Assembly (NCBI GenBank): GCA_030374805.1
Contig: JARGSG010000203.1
Span: forward strand, 1-64,000
Origin: Gracilaria gracilis
Taxonomy: Eukaryota > Rhodophyta > Florideophyceae > Gracilariales > Gracilariaceae
DNA: 64,000 nt
Direction of reading: 5' to 3'
Shown here: one piece after another, positions 1 to 10,377 of the stretch
How the letters are laid out: each line of letters starts with the position of its first letter
Numbering within the stretch: the stretch's first letter is position 1
Position numbers and translations under genes: made by a program
Notes under the pieces: generated by a model
The model's database searches: none
Told to the model about the DNA's origin: nothing
The model's input: only the letters and a program-made list of their open reading frames with translations

Positions 1-1473
1 ATCCAGAAGGTCGTACCTGCATCACTGCAGGCACGCGTTCTCTACTTGGCACACTACCCCCGTCTGGTTGGCCATCCGGGCTCCACTCGGATGTATGAAA
101 GTCTCCGTCGAGACTTCTACTGGCCACATATGGCCAATGATGTATTTCAGACCGTACGGGACTGTCGCACCTGCCCGGCGATGAAGGGAACACACTTCAA
201 GTCGCAGAAGCTGTTGAAGCTGTTCCCCGCCGCCGGTCCGCTGGAATTCGTCGCGATGGACATCGTCGGTCCATTCACGAAGTCCGTAAACGGTTACCAG
301 TACATACTGGTTATTACCGATCGGTTTAGCAAGATAGCTCGCTCTATACCTATGTGGTCAACCACAGCTCCTCTAGTGGCGAAGGTCTTCCTGCAGAACT
401 GGGTTTATCCGTAAGGAATCCCCAACTATCTGCTAACCGATAACGGACCACAATTCGTCTCCAAGTTCTTCGAGACTGTATGTACCGCTTTGGGAACCAA
501 ACAAGTACTGACGACCGCGTACCATCCGCAGACGAATGGTCAGGCCGAACGGTTTAACAAGACACTCGTGGAGCGGTTACGCCACTACGTAGCGGATCAC
601 CAGAACATTTGGCACGCATATGTTCAACCACTTACGTACGGCTACAACCTACAGGTCCATCGGTCTCTGGGCACCGCACCATTCGATGTTGCGTTAACGC
701 GCGAACCCCCGAGCGTCCTGTTGGAGGAACCCAGTACGGCCTTGGATCCCACTACGCCCACACAGCCCACGGCCGCTCGGTTAAAACGATATACGCTCAA
801 ACTCCTACAGGCCACGCTGCAGACCGCTCGGACTAAGTTTACCCGCGCCCAACAGCGTTATAAAGAAAACTTTGACAAGTCCGTACGGTACACGCCGAGC
901 TTTACCCCAGGGGAGGAAGTTTTCGTTGACCGACCGGACTACAAGAACATGGAGCAGGACCTTACGGATCAGGAACGTACGTATCGGAAGCTATTACCAA
1001 AGACGGTTGGCCCGTTCAAGGTTGTATCTGCAACGGACGCTACTGTCACTCTGAACCAAGGCGGTATTCACAACACCGTCAGCATTGACAGAGTGCCAAA
1101 AGCGCCGACCGCACGGCCAAGAACCACACCGGTCACTTCCGAAAGGACATGCGGCACAGTAGCTGCTGACCCTGAAGGACCGTATGCGGACGAACCAGTC
1201 GACGACCAACCTACCCTAAGGCCCGGAACAGTTCCGAGCGTGGTGGAACGCATCGTCGACCATCGCGACACTCCGAACGGACAGGAATACCGTGTACGTT
1301 GGTATGGTTACCGTGCGAATCAGGACACCTTCGAACCGCCCGAACACATCCAACAGCACTTTATTGCCCGCTACTGGCGTCGCAGAAACCGTGCGGTATC
1401 TGCCACACCTTCAGGAGAGGGAGGAAATGTGGGCTGTGCCCAGGCTCCGAACGTACGTACTGGTACCGCATGA
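1..1473 (+). pseudogene. Gypsy pol, C-terminal part (integrase and chromodomain)
   Basis: In-frame continuation of a Gypsy/Ty3 polyprotein cut by the window start. It shows an HHCC zinc-binding region (HYPRLVGHPG, then CRTC), the start of the integrase core (MDIVGP), LTDNGPQF, and the third catalytic acid in NGQAERFN. A chromodomain follows at about 1240-1380 (VERIVDHRD, VRWYGY, FEPPEHI). TAA at 412-414 interrupts the frame between WVYP and GIPNYLLTDNG, where related integrases have an aromatic residue before G-I/V-P. The mirror copy at 38271-39743 carries the same stop. Function when intact: cDNA integration, probably steered to chromatin by the chromodomain. Confidence 0.93.
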
Positions 1474-3686
1474 GCTACTTACGCTATCTGGATTCTACTT
1501 TTTCGACTTTTGTATTCATGAAGTTGTGTTTTCGAAGCCACTCTTTCTACTCTACTGTGTACTGGCTGGAAACTCCGAACGGTCCTGGCATCGATGGCGA
1601 GCAGAGACAGAGTTCTGCTCCTCTGCCTTCCGCACGGACGGGTTTCGAACCGTTCACGGACTGGGTGGCGATGAGACGTCACTCCGTAACGGGAACGTCA
1701 CTTCGCAATGCCAAACGTACCCCGCCACGTCATCAGTGTGCTGTAAACGAACGGAATTGCATGCGCTCTAGCGCCGCATACGCGCGGCCAGCCGGGCGGC
1801 GCGACGCGGCTACTTGCAAGGCGAATCAAAAAATCCGTCCCGGAAATTGCCTGCCCGTACGGTATCAAAAACGGCGATTCAGTGTTTGGCCGCTAGCTCC
1901 GAAACGGTGGCGTTTCAGGCGCCCAAAATGCTCGATTTGAACTCACCGCATGGTCAAAATACTTAAGATTTTTTGGCTTGCACGCGCGCGCCTCTACACG
2001 CAATACTGTGTACCGAATCGGTTACCGACGCATGCGCGGGGCGCATGCACTCTTGGCTCGATTAATTCGTGATTTTTTGAGCTCGTCCGGTGCGCATCAT
2101 TGCTGGAACTGCTCGCTGGCCATCATGGCTGTTTCCGATCGGATCGTTGGAGGTACCACACTGTGACTGTCACCATGCGTTTTTCGTCAGCGCATTCTGC
2201 CAACGACTGTCTATGTTACTGACATCCAGTGACCGCTGTCCCACTCCCGGACTCGGTTGTTTGATACAATCCGCACGGTGCAGTGACCATCAGCGACCAG
2301 CAACGCAGTTCTCCGAGCTTAACCGTTCGGGACATGCCATTGTGCACCACTATTGACCTGACCGCTCGGACTTTCAAGCACGATTGGACTATGGCAGCCT
2401 TCGCTCGCCGTACCAGACGGACAGAGGCACCGGTCGTTCGACCGCGCTCCCACGCTCGGCGAGACGGCCGTGCGGAAATGCAGCCATTGTGGACAGGGGC
2501 GCCGGCCCTTCGGTCGCGCCCTCACGCTCGGCATCCGCGCAAGGGTACACCTTCCGTAATCGGAAATCGGGCATAGCTTCGCCCTGCCCCTGATGGGGAC
2601 CTTTCCCGACCGGATATGTCAAATATTACCTTTACGTACGGCACTTTTACTATTGGACACGCACACGTTCGGTGCAGTCTGGCACGAAGCAGCCTCATTC
2701 GTTCAACGCACGAAGTTTCATGCTGATGCCACTGCGTGCACCTGCTCGGTGCTGATCCGTTCGGTTTGTGGTTTTTCTGCTGCCACGGTTACGCCGTTTC
2801 GTTCCTCTGTACTGAAAATTTGGCCATGGCTTCGCCCCGCCCTTGGTGGGCAAATTTTCCGAAACGGACACCGTAGACCCGAATGACCTCAGCGTACACC
2901 GAATGGATCACTACTAAACCATTGGTGGACTTTCAGGGCTCAACCGAATCCGACCGAGCCCTGGAGTGCGTCAAAGTGCTCCAATCGGACGTAAACGGCG
3001 TCGAATCGTATCGGACTACGCTGACGCCGCGACCACGGGCGTTCCTGGAGGCAGTCGCCGTTAGGCACCACGGCCACTTCGTGCCTTATGTCGTCCGCTC
3101 GGATCCCTGTAAGCACCCGCCACTCGTACAGTGATATCTGCCGGCCGCTTGGGAAATTTGGGCATGGCTTCGCCCCGCCCTTTCAGGGCAAAATTTCCAA
3201 AGGGGCACTGCGGCGTTCTGTTCACCGTGCGGACTCGGTACGCGCTTGGCACATATTCTTGAACGGGTAGCACCACGCGGACACCACGCTGTCGGCCGAG
3301 CTCACAGCTTATAAGCGCCGCTCTTTATGCTTCGTATGGTGACCGATTGGACTCGTGCGTATCACGTGTCAAGGACATCGACAGCGCTCAAACGGGCACC
3401 TGTGGTCTGCACAGTTATACGTCGTCGCGTACTCACCGGGGGACGCGTAATGCGTCTTCGATCCGCCGTTCGCGTACCATTGCGTATCGATCCGCTTGGT
3501 TTGGACTCCACCACACGTACACAAGCTCTTTTCGTCGGTCCCGCTCAGGAAATTTTTGCATGGCTTCGCCCCGCCCTTTCCGGGCAAAATTTCCGAACGT
3601 ACACTATAGCGCTCTCTCAACCATACGGACATAGGCGTGGCGACTTAGCGACGCTACGCGGCGCTCCGAGGGCGGAGCGCAAGTCT
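1474..3686 (+). other. Long non-coding 3' region of Gypsy element
   Basis: About 2.2 kb between the end of pol and the polypurine tract. Short open frames overlap in several phases and none resembles a retroviral env or a known accessory protein. The region is rich in the spaced word CGNNCGG and contains the four hairpins listed separately. The mirror is 36052-38270. Confidence 0.7.
2562..3594 (+). repeat. Four dispersed hairpins in the Gypsy 3' non-coding region
   Basis: Copies of a roughly 46-base hairpin lie at 2562-2606, 2814-2859, 3152-3198 and 3548-3594. Each begins GGAAAT or GAAAAT, has a core near GCATGGCTTCGCCCCGCCC, and ends with the complement GGGCAAAATTTCC or similar. The inner GGCTTCGCC forms a mini-stem with a UUC loop. 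They lie in 2.2 kb without a credible gene between the pol stop (1473) and the polypurine tract. Their role may be in RNA stability, export or packaging (inference). Confidence 0.8.
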
Positions 3687-3696
3687 AGGAGGGGGA
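3687..3696 (+). promoter_or_regulatory. Polypurine tract
   Basis: AGGAGGGGGA lies two bases before the 3' LTR, the place where plus-strand DNA synthesis is primed in LTR elements. The mirror in the right arm is 36042-36051. Confidence 0.75.
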
Positions 3697-3698
3697 TC

Positions 3699-4241
3699 TG
3701 TAGTATAGTCGGCCCGCGTTGGGGCTCTGTATATCCGATTGGTCGTTCACGTACGGAGGGGTAGTGCACGGTTGGCCGGTGCAGTGGCACCGCCACGTGT
3801 ACAAGTTGGTGATCGAGTGCCGAACGGGTTGGCCGAACGTACAAGTTGGCCACGTGTACGGACTTGGTAGTGACAGTGCAAATTAGACCGATCGTACAGT
3901 AGTTAGTAATGGGGCCCAGACCCGATATTTAGTTGTAGCTCGGATCTCCCGAGGCCCCAATCGTAAACGACAAGCATCTTCTGCCGAACGTCTTCTTCGC
4001 TAGTTTGCACTAACGATAGACCGCACGGCTACTCCTTTGTTGGGTTTCTCAGACCGTTCGTACCCTTCCGCACGTTCCTGTACGTGCCTGGTGATACCAA
4101 TCGTCCACTCTCCCCTCGACCGCCCGGTGCTTCCGCCCCTTCTCTCCGCTCGGATTCATTACAGTCACAAGACTGTACGCTACCGCCGCTCCCGTCTCAA
4201 GACCGCTTCGGACTCTCTCCCTTTTTGTGCATTATACCACA
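3699..4241 (+). repeat. Gypsy 3' LTR, left arm
   Basis: A 543 bp LTR starting TGTAGTATAG and ending ATACCACA. It is followed by GAAAC (4242-4246), the complement of the GTTTC target duplication that flanks the complete element in the right arm. The insertion interrupts the region just 5' of the broken gene that starts at 4263. Confidence 0.93.
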
Positions 4242-4262
4242 GAAACTTGGAAGTAGAGGGGC

Positions 4263-5247
4263 ATGAGTTCTCTGATATCAGTGCAAACTACGTACCAACC
4301 GTGTTGTACAATATTCTGTATGATGAGGATTTCTGTTGCCAATGAGCAAAATGTTCGTCTTTTCTGTACTTTGAGCCCTATAAATATGTCAACCATCTGT
4401 GAGACTTGCCACGCTTGCTCCATCCTCTGCTCTGCGTGGTATTTCAAATACGAATGTAAAATCGTTGTCCTGGCATCTCCGAGGCTCACCAAGAGTTCAG
4501 CCGCGGTCAAACTTATGCGGCAGTTATTCGAAGATGGCGAGATTACGGGGTCAGAGGAGCCGAAGAAATTATGGGAGTCATCTTCTATATTTAAGAAGCA
4601 TAAACTTCAGAACTTCAGATAGTTTTATTACAACATGAGAAAACAATACACCAATCCTCAAGGTAAGAAATGAAATTTTCTTTTGCTTTTTAGCTTTGTA
4701 TTAACCAATTGTAGACCCTGAAGACGGAGGCGAAAAAGAATTGGACAGACGGTTTACATCGCATGGAACAGATTCGAACTCAATTACACTTTCTACAAGT
4801 AGAAAGCGCAAGTATACGGCAGAAGGCTTTGGCGGGTTCGATGACTTTAATGAAATCGATGCTCATGACGAGAATGTGGAAGTTGCTGCAGCGACCAATG
4901 CATTCAAACCTTTGCATTTAACGTCAGTCTGGATTGAGCCAGACACTGTCGTGAAGTGAATCCCTGTCGCAATCAATCTGTCTTCAGGAGTAGGCCAGAA
5001 CATGTTTTCTCTGCATGTAGCCGATGATGAAGAATATTTGGAACTGCGAATTATCTGGCCAAAACCAATGGTTGAAACGGAAGTAATGCATCGTAAATGG
5101 TTGTCAAATAGCAGCAAAGATAGTTTGATATCATATCATCCCAAAATCATTGGGTTACTAAATTTACTGAGAAAAATGCTTCAGAAGAGCTCCGATCGGG
5201 TCGAGTCGTCATGTAGAATTCATCTACCATTTCGGGTTCAACCGTAA
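4263..5247 (+). pseudogene. Unrecognised gene with one intron and two in-frame stops
   Basis: Exon 1 contains PRLTKSSAAVKLMRQLFEDG and KKLWESSSIFKKHKLQNF. A TAG at about 4620 follows, then FYYNMRKQYTNPQ. A GT-AG intron of 52 bp (4663-4714) restores the phase to DPEDGGEKELDRRF. Exon 2 has a basic stretch SRKRKY and an acidic stretch, then an in-frame TGA near 4957, then NLSSGVGQNMFSLHVADDEE and RIIWPKPMVETEVMHRKWL. The frame stays coherent across the intron and both stops, which marks a decayed gene. I do not recognise the family. The mirror is 34491-35475 on the minus strand with the same lesions. The 5' part is probably cut off by the Gypsy insertion. Confidence 0.7.
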
Positions 5248-5795
5248 ATTATATTGAAGTCAAATTTGGTTTGGACGGAATATGGAGTTCGAATGTTGTA
5301 CGTGAATCTTAAAGAGGCCAATGTCAGTGAATAATGCAAGGTTGAAGATAACGATATGTTTTATGTTGTATGATAGTTTTTCTAAATTTTTATTCTTTGC
5401 TTTATTTTTGTTGAAGCACCATAGTGTTTGTTTAATGTTCCAAACTAAGTCATTGGAGCTTTCAACATGCATATGTCCTTTTTTCTGGACTAATTGCCAT
5501 AACGAATTTTTCTACGAGTATGTATTGCTTGTTTCAAAAAAGATGAGAGGGTTCGACATACGTGTTGCTTCGAAAATACCGTATGACTGAACGAAATATT
5601 TCAATAGGTTTCGAGGACAATTGCGTAAACAAACGCTGTAGTCAATTTTCGAGTGGTGCTATGATTTTAAAATAGGAATGGCAATTCTAACGGCAAATTG
5701 GCAAACAATATTTGTCACTTTGTAATCAAAAGCATTCAGAATGTTTTATATATATTTATGACGTTATTAAATTCAAAAAACGTGAATTGTAACGA
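5248..5795. other. AT-rich stretch without a clear gene
   Basis: Low-GC sequence with only short frames full of rare-looking strings. I see no motif, repeat or promoter that can be supported. The mirror is 33945-34490. Confidence 0.5.
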
Positions 5796-6380
5796 TTGTA
5801 TCACTCTGCAATCCCAAATGCAGTTTTGGCAACAAAGCTCAAATTTCCCGAACCCTCCAGGATGTGTAGTAGAAATTGCACAACTCACGCTGGTGCTAGT
5901 CACCAGCGCTCGCGCATCTCCGCAAATAAAAGAGAGCCGCTGTGTGGCGTTCCTCCATCACCGGAGGGACGACACAGCAGGTTTTGGGTTTTGAAGTTAT
6001 CTCTTCGCAGAGACAAAGTTTCTAGCGTAGCGCGAGTCGCACGCCACCCAGACTACTGCTGTTGTTACTTACCGTGCGCGCTCTTCACGCTATTGATTGT
6101 CTAACACAGTGCGTGTACGACAAACACGTCGCCGTTTTAGACAACAGAAATGCAACTGATCGATCAATTCGCGGTGACGTTAGCGTAATTCGCTACGACT
6201 TTGAAACCAAAAAGATCGAGCGCATGGTCTGGGTTCCTGGAAAATGTAATTACGGAGACCCCATTGACGAAGACAGACAGTACTATGGCTGAAGCTTTGC
6301 AAGTCATGCTGTACTCTGGACGAATTTCCGTCGACTTTGAGGCAGCGCTTTACAACCATTCAAACAAATCGACGGGTTAG
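5796..6380 (+). pseudogene. Copia RNase H remnant, left arm
   Basis: C-terminal end of a Ty1/Copia polyprotein. The mirror copy reads through YDKHVAVLDNRNATDRSIRG, then MVWVPGKCNYGDPLTK and a tail before the LTR. The ADPLTK-like box is typical of Copia RNase H. In this arm three extra single bases (near 6048, 6070 and 6262) split the frame; the right arm at 33363-33944 is open. Upstream reverse transcriptase is missing. Confidence 0.82.
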
Positions 6381-6402
6381 TGACATTTCGAAGAGGAATT
6401 TG

Positions 6403-6579
6403 TGTTAGAGTTTGGTGAGCACTGTTCTCGAGAGGTGTCTGCCTCGCGTTAGAGGTACATTTGTACTTGTGTGGAATCATGCGCGTTTCAGTCAGATTGG
6501 CGCATATATGTGGCATTTACACCGGTCGCCTGGCATTCTGCTCACCTCTTTGGGGCTGCAGGTGCTCACCATTCTAACA
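6403..6579 (+). repeat. Copia 3' LTR (177 bp), left arm
   Basis: Begins TGTTAGAG and ends TTCTAACA. It follows the RNase H stop by about 23 bases, with a purine-rich GAAGAGGAATT just upstream. The two ends are unusually complementary: GGTGAGCAC near the start pairs with GTGCTCACC near the end. Confidence 0.75.
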
Positions 6580-6647
6580 ATGTGGTCACCCTTGTGGGTG
6601 CACCATGTGCAAGGGGTAGTCGTCTACAGAGTGCATAAATACCCCTC

Positions 6648-7218
6648 TTGCCCCCCCGAAGACGGCGAACAATCGGGGGCAACGGAGATACTTCACTGCA
6701 GAAGCACTACCGCCGCGTAGTAAAGCAACATTTTTTTCTTTGTTCTGTCCCTCTGACGCCCAGTTTTCATTCCGACGCTTCAAATGCGCGGGAGTCAGAT
6801 TCCGGATCCCCAGAATCAATAAGGTGGACCAGGTTTGTCTTCAATTGTCGTGAAGTCGATGAAGAGTCGCTGTTAATCGGTGAAAGGCTAATTCTGAGTA
6901 CCTTATCGCTATCCGAAGAGTTCATTTCCGCGAATGATTTCTTTTCCTTGGAGCTCACAAACGGGTCACTAGAGCCCATTCCACTCACGCGATCTAGTGT
7001 AGATGACTATGTCGTGCGAGAAGTAACACGAGTTCGTGGATTTTTTTTTGTGGATTGTGGCGATTGCGCTGTTGATAATCAACTTTATGTTAAGTTGCAT
7101 TGCGCCGGACTTGGAACTGGCAAAATCAGTGGCCGTTGCGAGGTATGTGAACTGGGGCAGTATGCTGCATTCTGGTTTCCGACATGCAAGTCTCCCTTCG
7201 AAGATGGCTGGTGAATAA
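6648..7218 (+). pseudogene. Family-B membrane protein gene, left arm
   Basis: The frame carries SNARESDSGSPESIRWTRFV, then EESLLIGERL, LSEEFISANDFFSLE and VREVTRVRG. A predicted membrane helix FLWIVAIALLIINFMLS near the C-terminus comes into frame only after a one-base slip in a run of nine T at about 7040-7050. It is clearly paralogous to the gene inside the direct-repeat element at 24711-25160, about 90 percent identical over the shared part. I know no function; one C-terminal helix suggests a tail-anchored or single-pass protein. The first 40 residues are not shared and may be non-coding. The T run is also nine long in the right arm, so the slip is either genuine or a shared homopolymer error. 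Confidence 0.6.
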
Positions 7219-7697
7219 TAATTGCCCAAAGCCTACAAAACTATTGATACAGATGTGTATGAAGGAGGAAGGCCAGGTTTTGCTCCTTTATTGTTCATGT
7301 TTTCCTCGCTAGAATCTTAACTGCAGGGCTGCTTTATTTTGTTGGAGTGGGGGTGGTGATGCAGTAAACACCGCAAACACTGATTGGAAGGCAGAACCTT
7401 CCGCTCGCAGGTAGATCCAGAAGATCGCCCTGTACGCGGGTTGGGGTGGGTGGGTTTGGAAACAGAGGAAAGGGCAAGCGCGGTGGTCTTTGGTGACGAT
7501 CTATGAAGATCGAGAGTTGGATCGGCGCTTTCCGACGGCGCAAGCGCTCAAAAACGATGCAAGTGATCCGCGGGAAAACCATCATATAAATCAACTTCTT
7601 TGTTTCCTTGAAACCCAATTTTCTTCCGGCCTGGCATGAGGAAATAGCGCTAAGCCATCCAGGCAGGTGGGGCAAGTACGACGGTACCGAAATAAAT
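7219..7697. other. Intergenic, no clear gene
   Basis: A minus-strand frame of 133 codons (7334-7735) runs into the adjacent inverted repeat and has no recognisable domain. I see nothing else that can be supported. The mirror is 32041-32524. Confidence 0.45.
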
Positions 7698-7706
7698 GGA
7701 ATTTCT

Positions 7707-8356
7707 AGGAACGCAGACGAAGATTTATTTCGCACTGGACTAGGCTGAGTGGTTGATCGCCAGGTGGCAGGTTGTAGCTGCTGTCAGCTGCAGCTGGCGG
7801 TCACAGAGGGTCACGATAACACCTCCGGCGGTGTGGCACGGGGTCACCACACCGTGAGCGGCCATAGCTCAATCGGTAACCGCCTTCGTGTGCTTTTTTG
7901 TGTGGGCCCGGGGTTTGTGGTTCGAACCCCGGCCCTGCCGCTCTTCCCCCCTGTTCACTACACAGGTGACTTGGCAGTCAGCCGCCGCCAATTTGGCTCG
8001 CCATGTTTCTATGTTTCTCTGGTTGACTTGCTCTGATCCATCGACTGCTTGGCTGTTGCCGACCCATCTTCGCCCCACCGCAATCTTCTTTTGACTACGG
8101 GTCGCGCTCGCCCCCACGCTCGCCCCCCACGCTCATGATCCTCTTCGAAATAACCCGCCCTCCTCACCCTTTAGGAGCAGCAAAGACCTTCTGGGTCTCA
8201 AGTATCTCAGGAGCAGTGAAGAAATTATGTGTCTCACTGAACGGAATGGCCTCTGGTCATTGATGTAGCAGAGCATATGGTTCTGCCACTCTGTGTCTCC
8301 TCCACTTCCGAAAAATAAAGATCTACTGTAGAAGCCTAACGAAAGAAAGAAATAAT
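7707..8356 (+). repeat. Left terminal inverted repeat (with nested 190 bp element)
   Basis: Runs from AGGAACGCAG to GAAATAAT. It shares CGCACTGGACTAGGCTGAG, GACCTTCTGGGTCTCAAGTA and TCCGAAAAATAAAGATCTAC with the partner at 11920-12356. The 7773-7962 element splits it; the partner keeps the empty site. Confidence 0.85.
7773..7962 (+). mobile_element. 190 bp TG..CA element with tRNA-like promoter, copy L1
   Basis: Starts TGTAGCTGCTG and ends TTCACTACA, flanked by perfect CAGGT duplications (7768-7772 and 7963-7967). The empty site is preserved in the partner inverted repeat. The inside matches the RNA polymerase III A box exactly (TAGCTCAATCGG fits TRGYNNARNNGG) and, 53 bases on, the B box (GGTTCGAACCC). 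The D and acceptor stems do not fold as in a working tRNA. TG..CA ends with a 5 bp duplication point to integrase-made insertion, as for a solo LTR or TRIM, rather than to a classical SINE, and no A-rich tail is present. Confidence 0.88.
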
Positions 8357-8456
8357 TGTCTTTATGTAGCAAACCGTTGTTTTCAACCACTGTACGTTGT
8401 GGTATCCATACACCCATTTTCGTAGTCCTAGTATTCAGCAAGTATCCACTAGCAAA

Positions 8457-9212
8457 CTACCCATCGCAAACAAATAATGGCCCCCCCTGAGCTGATGTAC
8501 ATTCGTCATTACCAAACACACTACGAAATCTACGAGTCCAAGCTTTCCGAACTCTGCTGTCGAACACCGCATTCGTAAACTTTGGCCTGGCCTGTCCCCA
8601 ATTCGTATCTGTAATCGCCTTTCGAGCTTTTGGCGATAATTCTATCCAAAGAACCATTGGAATCTCAGGAGCTGTTTTTTGGCAGAAGTAGAATCCGTTG
8701 TTCTTCCCGTTCTTCGTTCCATAGCAAATTTTAACTCGATTCCCAGCCCAATACTTCGTGTCATCCCTTCCAATAGTGCTATAAACAAAGTGAGAAGAGG
8801 CAGCCGCTTTTTCAATCTTTCCATCCCCCCTGACGAACACAATCACTTCCTCCCAATCATATCGATGTCCTTGATCTTTTGGGAAAAACTGTGCGTACAT
8901 AATTGCATTTTTTGCTGGAGCAAACGCATTTGATAGATTTTTCATTCGAACGTATGTCTGCTGGCGTCCACTTTCGCGACAATTACCACTAGGGCTCCCA
9001 GATGCCTTCAAGCCGCCGCTGTAGTCGCCAGCTTGATTCACAGCCGGATAAGATTTGCATCCCTGTTCATAAGAAAAGAAAGGCGCAAAACGACTTACAT
9101 AGTGGCCCACGTTATCATCAATTGGCTGAAGTTTGTTGTGTCCTATTTTTCGACCGAAGGCAAAAGTGACCCAGAGCAGCAACATAAGCGGGAGAAACGA
9201 ATACGAGGACAT
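8457..9212 (-). CDS. Nep1-like (NLP/NPP1) secreted cytolysin, left arm
   Basis: Same gene as 30538-31221. In this arm one G fewer near 8549 shifts the last codons, giving a 251-codon frame with a C-terminal tail unrelated to NLPs. The right-arm copy, which stops two residues after KAW, has the normal family length, so this tail probably reflects a homopolymer difference. All family motifs upstream are intact. Confidence 0.85.
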   Translation of the reverse strand: MSSYSFLPLMLLLWVTFAFGRKIGHNKLQPIDDNVGHYVSRFAPFFSYEQGCKSYPAVNQAGDYSGGLKASGSPSGNCRESGRQQTYVRMKNLSNAFAPAKNAIMYAQFFPKDQGHRYDWEEVIVFVRGDGKIEKAAASSHFVYSTIGRDDTKYWAGNRVKICYGTKNGKNNGFYFCQKTAPEIPMVLWIELSPKARKAITDTNWGQARPKFTNAVFDSRVRKAWTRRFRSVFGNDECTSAQGGPLFVCDG

Positions 9213-9444
9213 CGGTGGGTGTTATTTGCCGTTTCGCGATTGTCTGAACAGTTCAAATAATGTTGATGAAGGTCAAGGAGAGGCAACTGCGGGGGCATGC
9301 GGGTTCCTTAAATTGGTAATGACCGGAGAAGAAATGGACACAGAATGAGCAAGTGTTCACAAGGGTCTGCTACACGGAAGGGCCGCTATTTATTTGAATT
9401 CATTGGCTTCTCAAGAGAACGGTTGTATTGCATCAAGGCGGTAA

Positions 9445-9711
9445 GTGAGCAGACAGATCGATGATACTACAACGGTACAACTCCTAGGTGAGAGTCGAGT
9501 CTCAACGAGAGAGGTCCAATCAGCATTTCACAAACAGCATCCGAATGTGAAAGTGATATCGAGATCTGCGGTAGACTGTGATTCTGTTGAACCTTATCCC
9601 GTAAAGGTGACAAATGTCTCTCTCAGCCTTCTAAAATCAGCAAAGAAAAACTTGTCCTCAGAATCTTTGCCGTTGGAAGAAAAGAATCAGAAACGGGTTA
9701 CACCGTCATGA
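9445..9711 (+). CDS. Hypothetical protein, left arm
   Basis: An 88-codon frame starting MSRQIDDTTTVQLLGESRVS, inside the inverted-repeat element and divergent from the NLP gene. No known domain. The C-terminus differs between arms (30030-30305 has 91 codons) because of one A in a short run. A possible splice donor GGTAAG lies just upstream of the ATG, so this may be one exon of a longer gene. Confidence 0.3.
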   Translation: MSRQIDDTTTVQLLGESRVSTREVQSAFHKQHPNVKVISRSAVDCDSVEPYPVKVTNVSLSLLKSAKKNLSSESLPLEEKNQKRVTPS

Positions 9712-10248
9712 TAAGTTTTAGTACACTCTCAAATTCCATCGATCATGGAAACCAAAGCTACCTCCGTCAGTACCGTGCCCTCTAAACGCATGGCGATCAA
9801 CTAGGCATTGTAGCTCCCGGTTCATTCTGCATCTACTTTGCAGTCTTGTGGTTGTATCCGAAAGACTTTCGTCCTTTTCCATTCCGTCTTATTTGATGTC
9901 CCGAATCCCAGCCACTTTGGCACATGAATGGAATGCCGAATATCTTGTTACAAGTATGTAACCGGCGAACAAGAGTCGAAAGTGAGAGCATTCGAAGCAT
10001 CCTGGCAAACATTGTGATTAAAGACAGGTTGTCTTGCTGCAACTGTTTTGCTCTTTGGGCGCGGCAAGGAGGCAACTAGCTTCTTTAGGGGAGATTGTTG
10101 TGCTGGCTGTCTAAATTGTGTAACCTCGATTTGTCAACAGCGAGATTATCAGAGAAAGATGAGAGCACTTCTCATTGAGAACCAAGAAGCTCAACACGCT
10201 TGTTGCCTGGTTCTCAGGGAAATATCATTTCGTACGGACGCTCATATC

Positions 10249-10375
10249 GCACTCTTGTGCCAGTTGATAATCCTTATTTGTCGTACTCTCGTGCCCAATG
10301 ATAACCCTGATTTGCACTCTCGTGCCAGTTGAAACCCCTTATTTGCACTCTCGTGCCAGTAGATAACCCGTATTT
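10249..10375 (+). repeat. 31 bp tandem repeat, four units
   Basis: Units resemble GCACTCTCGTGCCAGTTGA followed by a pyrimidine-rich tail ending TTATTT. Three units are 31 bp and one is 34 bp. The array sits directly upstream of the frame that starts at 10378. The mirror is 29376-29502. Confidence 0.85.
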
Positions 10376-10377
10376 GT

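Noticed and set aside
1978..3764. Env-like or accessory protein between Gypsy pol and LTR
   Set aside because: Frames are short, overlapping and lack signal peptide or membrane segments; hairpins explain the region better.
7856..7955. Functional tRNA gene at GAGCGGC...GCCGCTC
   Set aside because: A and B boxes fit, but the D stem does not pair, the acceptor pairing is poor beyond the terminal bases, and all copies lie inside a mobile element. Treated as a tRNA-like promoter.
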